The notes under the pieces: model-generated | Told to the model about the DNA's origin: nothing | The model's input: only the letters and a program-made list of their open reading frames with translations | Databases searched by the model: none | Shown: piece by piece, positions 31,102 through 33,759 of the stretch | How the letters are laid out: the number at the start of each line of letters is the position of its first letter | How positions within the stretch are numbered: position 1 is the first letter of the stretch | Translations under genes and position numbers: made by a program | Source: CAYJPV01 sp964396055 | GTDB taxonomy: Bacteria > Acidobacteriota > Vicinamibacteria > Vicinamibacterales > JAKQTR01 | Assembly (NCBI GenBank): GCA_964396055.1 | Contig: CAYNDV010000037.1 | Span: 1-33,759 of the forward strand | DNA length: 33,759 bases | Reading direction: 5' to 3'

Positions 31102-32631
31102 ATGAGACTTCGATTCGCGCCCAGCCCGACCGGCCTGCTGCACGTCGGCAACGCCCGTACGGCGCTCTTCAACTGGCTGCTGGCCCGCGGCCAGGGCGGC
31201 ACGTTCATCCTCCGCATCGAGGACACCGACGTCGAACGATCGACGGCGGCCTCCGAGGCCGGCATCCTCGAGGACCTCCGGTGGCTCGGCCTCGACTGGG
31301 ACGAGGGGCCGGACGTCGGCGGGGGCCACGGGCCCTACCGGCAATCGGAGCGGCTGGACCTCTACCGGTCGTACGCGACCGAGCTCCTCGAGAGCGGGCG
31401 GGCGTACTACTGCTTCTGCCATCAGGAGCAGCTCGAGCAGGACCGCAAGGCGGCCATCGACGCCGGCCGGCCGCCGAAGTACGTCGGCCGCTGCCGCGAT
31501 CTGCCGCCGGGGACGGCCCGCGACCGCCTCGGCCGCGGGGAGGCGGCGGTCGTCCGCTTCCGCGTGCCGGAGGCGCGCGAGGTGTCGTTTCACGACGTCG
31601 TGCGCGGCGTGGTCCGGTTCAACACGGACGTCATCGGCGATCCCGTGCTGGTGCGCTCTGACGGGCACCCCGCGTACAACTACGCGGTCGTCGTCGACGA
31701 TGCGCTGATGGCGGTGACGCACGTCATCCGCGGCGAGGACCACATCTCGAACACGCCGCGCCAGGTGCTGCTCTACGAGGCCCTCGGCTTCACGCCGCCG
31801 GTGTTCGCCCACCTGTCGCTGGTGCTCGGCCCCGACCACACCCCGCTCTCGAAGCGGCACGGCGCCACATCCGTGTCCGAGTTCCGCGCGCGCGGGTACC
31901 TGCCCGAGGCCCTGGTGAACTACCTCGCCCTGCTGGGCTGGTCGCCGGGCGGCGGCGAAGAACTGCTGCCGGTGGACGAGCTGGCGCGCCGCTTCTCGCT
32001 CGAACACGTCGGGCACAGTGCCGCGGTGTTCGACGCCGAGAAGCTGGCGTGGGCCAACCGCCACTACGTGCGCCTCGCCGACCCGGCCCGCCTGGCGGAC
32101 CTGGCGCTGCCGTACTTCGTGCGCGCGGGTCACGTGCGCCAGGACACGCCCCAGGCCCGGGCCTACGTGCGCCTGCTGCTGCCGATGGTCGCCGGGACCG
32201 TCGACCGGCTCGAGCACATGCCCGATCGCGTACGCATGGTGTTCACCTTCGATCCGGAGTCCGCGCTGGCGCGTCCCGACATCGCGGCGGAACTCGCAGA
32301 CCCGGGGGCCCGGCAGGTGGTGGCCGCGCTGGCCGGGGAACTGGCGGCCGCGCCGCGGCTCGCCGACCGCGAGGCGTTCCGCGCCGTGGCGGCCCGCGTG
32401 AAGGCCACCACGGGCCAGAAGGGCCGGTCGCTGTTCCATCCGATCCGCGTTGCGCTGACCGGCGAGGCCGACGGGCCCGAGCTCGACCTGCTGGTGCCGG
32501 CCATCGAACACGGCGCCGGCCTCGGCGCCGACAGCGGCGTGGCCCCCGTGGCTGGCTGCCGCGAGCGCGCCGCGTCGTTCGCCGCCAGGCTGGCGGCTCA
32601 GGGGCCGACGGGCGCGGGCGGGGCATGCTGA
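31102..32631 (+). CDS. gltX: Glutamyl-tRNA synthetase
   Basis: A 509-residue class Ib synthetase charging tRNA-Glu. HIGH-type motif FAPSPTGLLHVGNARTALFN, FILRIEDTDVERS, the GEDHISNTPRQVLLYEALGF stretch, KMSKS-type PLSKRHGATSVSEF, and a C-terminal anticodon-binding region. ATG 31102 is two bases after the ispDF stop; GTG 31093 is an alternative with an 8-nt overlap. Its TGA overlaps the rlmB ATG by 7 nt. Whether it also charges tRNA-Gln cannot be judged here. Confidence 0.96.
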   Translation: MRLRFAPSPTGLLHVGNARTALFNWLLARGQGGTFILRIEDTDVERSTAASEAGILEDLRWLGLDWDEGPDVGGGHGPYRQSERLDLYRSYATELLESGRAYYCFCHQEQLEQDRKAAIDAGRPPKYVGRCRDLPPGTARDRLGRGEAAVVRFRVPEAREVSFHDVVRGVVRFNTDVIGDPVLVRSDGHPAYNYAVVVDDALMAVTHVIRGEDHISNTPRQVLLYEALGFTPPVFAHLSLVLGPDHTPLSKRHGATSVSEFRARGYLPEALVNYLALLGWSPGGGEELLPVDELARRFSLEHVGHSAAVFDAEKLAWANRHYVRLADPARLADLALPYFVRAGHVRQDTPQARAYVRLLLPMVAGTVDRLEHMPDRVRMVFTFDPESALARPDIAAELADPGARQVVAALAGELAAAPRLADREAFRAVAARVKATTGQKGRSLFHPIRVALTGEADGPELDLLVPAIEHGAGLGADSGVAPVAGCRERAASFAARLAAQGPTGAGGAC

Positions 32632-33356
32632 TCTACGGCTTCAACCCGGTGCGCGAAGCCCTGCGTGCCGGCCGCGCGGCGGTGGTGCGCATCTCCGACG
32701 CCGCCTCGCGCGATCGCGTGAGCGAGCTGCGCGACCTGGCGCGAACCTCCGGCGTGCGGGTGGAGATCGTGCCGGCCGCGTCGATCGACCGGGCCGCCCG
32801 GGGCGGCGTGCACCAGGGCGTGGTCGCGGAGCTGCGCGAGGCCGAGTCGTACGCCGTCGAGGACCTGGTGGCGGGTGCCGCCGGCGCGCCACTGATCGTC
32901 GTGCTCGACGGCATCGAAGACCCGCACAACGTGGGGGCCATCATCCGCACCGCCGACGCCGCCGGCGTGGACGGCGTCGTCCGGCAGTCGCGCCACGCGG
33001 CACGCCTGGACGGCGCGGCGGCGAAGGCCTCCGCCGGCGCCATCGCCCACGTCCGGATCGCCGAGGTGGTGAACATCGCGCGGGCGGTGGAGGACCTGAA
33101 GGCGGCGGGCGTGTGGACCGTGGGGCTCGCGGGTGATGCTCCCGACGCCTACGACGCGATCGACCTGACCGTGCCCACGGCCGTCGTCCTGGGGGCGGAA
33201 GGCAGCGGGCTGCGCCGGCTGGTGCGCGAACGGTGCGACCGCCTCGCGTCCATCCCGATGGCGGGCCGGGTCTCCAGCCTGAATGTCTCGGCGGCGGCGG
33301 CCGTGGTGCTGTTCGAGGCCGTGCGGCAGCGCCGGGGCCGGCCGGCCCCGGGGTAG
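32625..33356 (+). CDS. rlmB: 23S rRNA (guanosine-2'-O)-methyltransferase, TrmH/SpoU family
   Basis: A 243-residue SPOUT methyltransferase; RlmB methylates a conserved G in 23S rRNA. MLIYGFNPVREALRAGRA and RGGVHQGVVAEL mark the N-terminal substrate domain. The knot has LDGIEDPHNVGAIIRTADAA, VVLGAEGSGLRRLV and IPMAGRVSSLNVSAAAAVVL. ATG 32625 overlaps the gltX stop by 7 nt. In Bacillus the homologue (yacO) also lies downstream of gltX. Last protein gene of the block. Confidence 0.95.
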   Translation: MLIYGFNPVREALRAGRAAVVRISDAASRDRVSELRDLARTSGVRVEIVPAASIDRAARGGVHQGVVAELREAESYAVEDLVAGAAGAPLIVVLDGIEDPHNVGAIIRTADAAGVDGVVRQSRHAARLDGAAAKASAGAIAHVRIAEVVNIARAVEDLKAAGVWTVGLAGDAPDAYDAIDLTVPTAVVLGAEGSGLRRLVRERCDRLASIPMAGRVSSLNVSAAAAVVLFEAVRQRRGRPAPG

Positions 33357-33383
33357 CGGGCCAGCCGGCTGCTGGCTGGATCG

Positions 33384-33405
33384 CCCCGGATCACCCGGGG
33401 GATTT
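33384..33405 (+). terminator. Possible terminator after rlmB
   Basis: CCCCGG-ATCAC-CCGGGG hairpin followed by GATTT, 27 nt after the rlmB stop. A second small hairpin, CCAGCC/GGCTGG, lies just before it (33361-33379). The T-tract is short. The rest of the 33406-33525 gap shows nothing recognisable. Confidence 0.4.
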
Positions 33406-33525
33406 CCGTTCGGCACCCTTTTCGCAGTAACATAGACAGTTGCGTCCCTTCCGGTACGCGTCCCCGATGCTTCCGCGGCTTCCGGAGGTGTCGGCCGGAG
33501 GCGGGCCGGGTGAGGGGCGTGGACG

Positions 33526-33554
33526 TTGCGGGATGGCACGAACCGTGCTAATCT
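33526..33554 (+). promoter_or_regulatory. Promoter of the tRNA-Thr/tRNA-Tyr cluster
   Basis: -35 TTGCGG, a 17-bp spacer and extended -10 TGC-TAATCT. The -10 ends 14 nt before tRNA-Thr, so the predicted start is near 33561. Confidence 0.55.
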
Positions 33555-33568
33555 CGTAGTTTCGTCTG

Positions 33569-33645
33569 GCTGGCGTAGCTCAGTCCGGTAGAGCAGCTGA
33601 TTTGTAATCAGCGGGTCGGGGGTTCAAATCCCTTCGCCAGCTCCA
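33569..33645 (+). tRNA. tRNA-Thr (TGT anticodon)
   Basis: 77 nt with encoded CCA. Acceptor arms GCTGGCG/CGCCAGC. Anticodon stem GCTGA/TCAGC with loop TTTGTAA gives TGT (Thr). The T loop is TTCAAAT. It opens a tRNA cluster with tRNA-Tyr. In many bacteria such a cluster precedes tuf-secE-nusG. Confidence 0.96.
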
Positions 33646-33704
33646 CGTCCTGGCTGAGCGGGCCGGGCCCTCCGGGGTGCGGCGCGTCGAGCGGGACGAC
33701 AGTG

Positions 33705-33759
33705 GGGGAGGTTGCAGAGCGGTCAAATGCAACAGACTGTAAATCTGTCGGCCATGCGC
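33705..33759 (+). tRNA. tRNA-Tyr (GTA anticodon), partial at right edge
   Basis: Acceptor 5' strand GGGGAGG, then TT, a 3-bp D stem (GCA/TGC) and the anticodon stem-loop ACAGA-CTGTAAA-TCTGT with anticodon GTA (Tyr). The window ends inside the long variable arm expected of a class II tRNA-Tyr. Confidence 0.93.

Noticed and set aside
1..33759. A defence island, secretion system, biosynthetic cluster or prophage hidden in the window
   Set aside because: Nearly every stretch is assigned to a conserved housekeeping family; there is no integrase, transposase, nuclease-helicase pair or unexplained multi-gene cassette.

Overview
This is a dense, GC-rich (roughly 70% by eye) bacterial chromosome segment made almost entirely of housekeeping genes. 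It carries 36 supported protein genes (one cut by the left edge), one of them a two-enzyme fusion, and three tRNA genes (one cut by the right edge). There is no IS element, prophage, CRISPR array, toxin-antitoxin or defence cluster. The LPS-type genes and LolB-like lipoprotein indicate a diderm. The gene order, the GC content and the small lineage-type families (PA-IL-like exported protein, exported methyltransferase, DUF6265-like protein) fit Acidobacteriota, perhaps a Vicinamibacteria-like lineage. That placement is inference.

Layout. (1) 1-4615: start of ileS (minus), an exported PA-IL-lectin-like protein (minus), a HAD phosphatase/GNAT pair (plus), a TerC membrane protein (minus) and a HIT hydrolase (minus). 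(2) 4650-8209, all minus: the prfA-prmC pair, the molybdopterin synthase pair moaE-moaD and an exported methyltransferase-like protein. (3) 8254-11986, plus: class I fumarase, purH and a small exported DUF6265-like protein. (4) 12066-15505, minus: a tightly overlapped envelope operon reading Trm112-like, family 9 glycosyltransferase, O-antigen-ligase-like, heptose-7-phosphate kinase. (5) 15598-33759, plus: one long conserved block. It reads TPR protein, LolB-like lipoprotein, ispE, tRNA-Gln, prs, rplY, pth, rpsF, rpsR, rplI, dnaB, alr, radA, PIN/TRAM, plsC, B3/B4, ispDF, gltX, rlmB, tRNA-Thr, tRNA-Tyr. Its left part has the gene order known from Pseudomonas (TPR-lolB-ispE-tRNAGln-prs-rplY-pth). 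Its right part has the order known from Bacillus (radA...yacL-ispD-ispF-gltX...rlmB).

Many genes are translationally coupled by 1-10 nt overlaps (GTGA, ATGA, TAGTG). Several promoters share an extended -10 of the form TGCTANNNT with little or no -35, and some genes appear to be transcribed leaderless.

I do not see a new multi-gene system. The unusual content is in the short intergenic DNA: a perfect 25-bp inverted repeat with a nested 19-bp palindrome in each arm, which supplies the ispE stop codon; several families of 7-8-nt-period tandem repeats at gene ends; and REP-like hairpins. No stretch of 300 bases lacks a gene; the longest gaps are about 230 nt (after ispE) and 212 nt (after rlmB).
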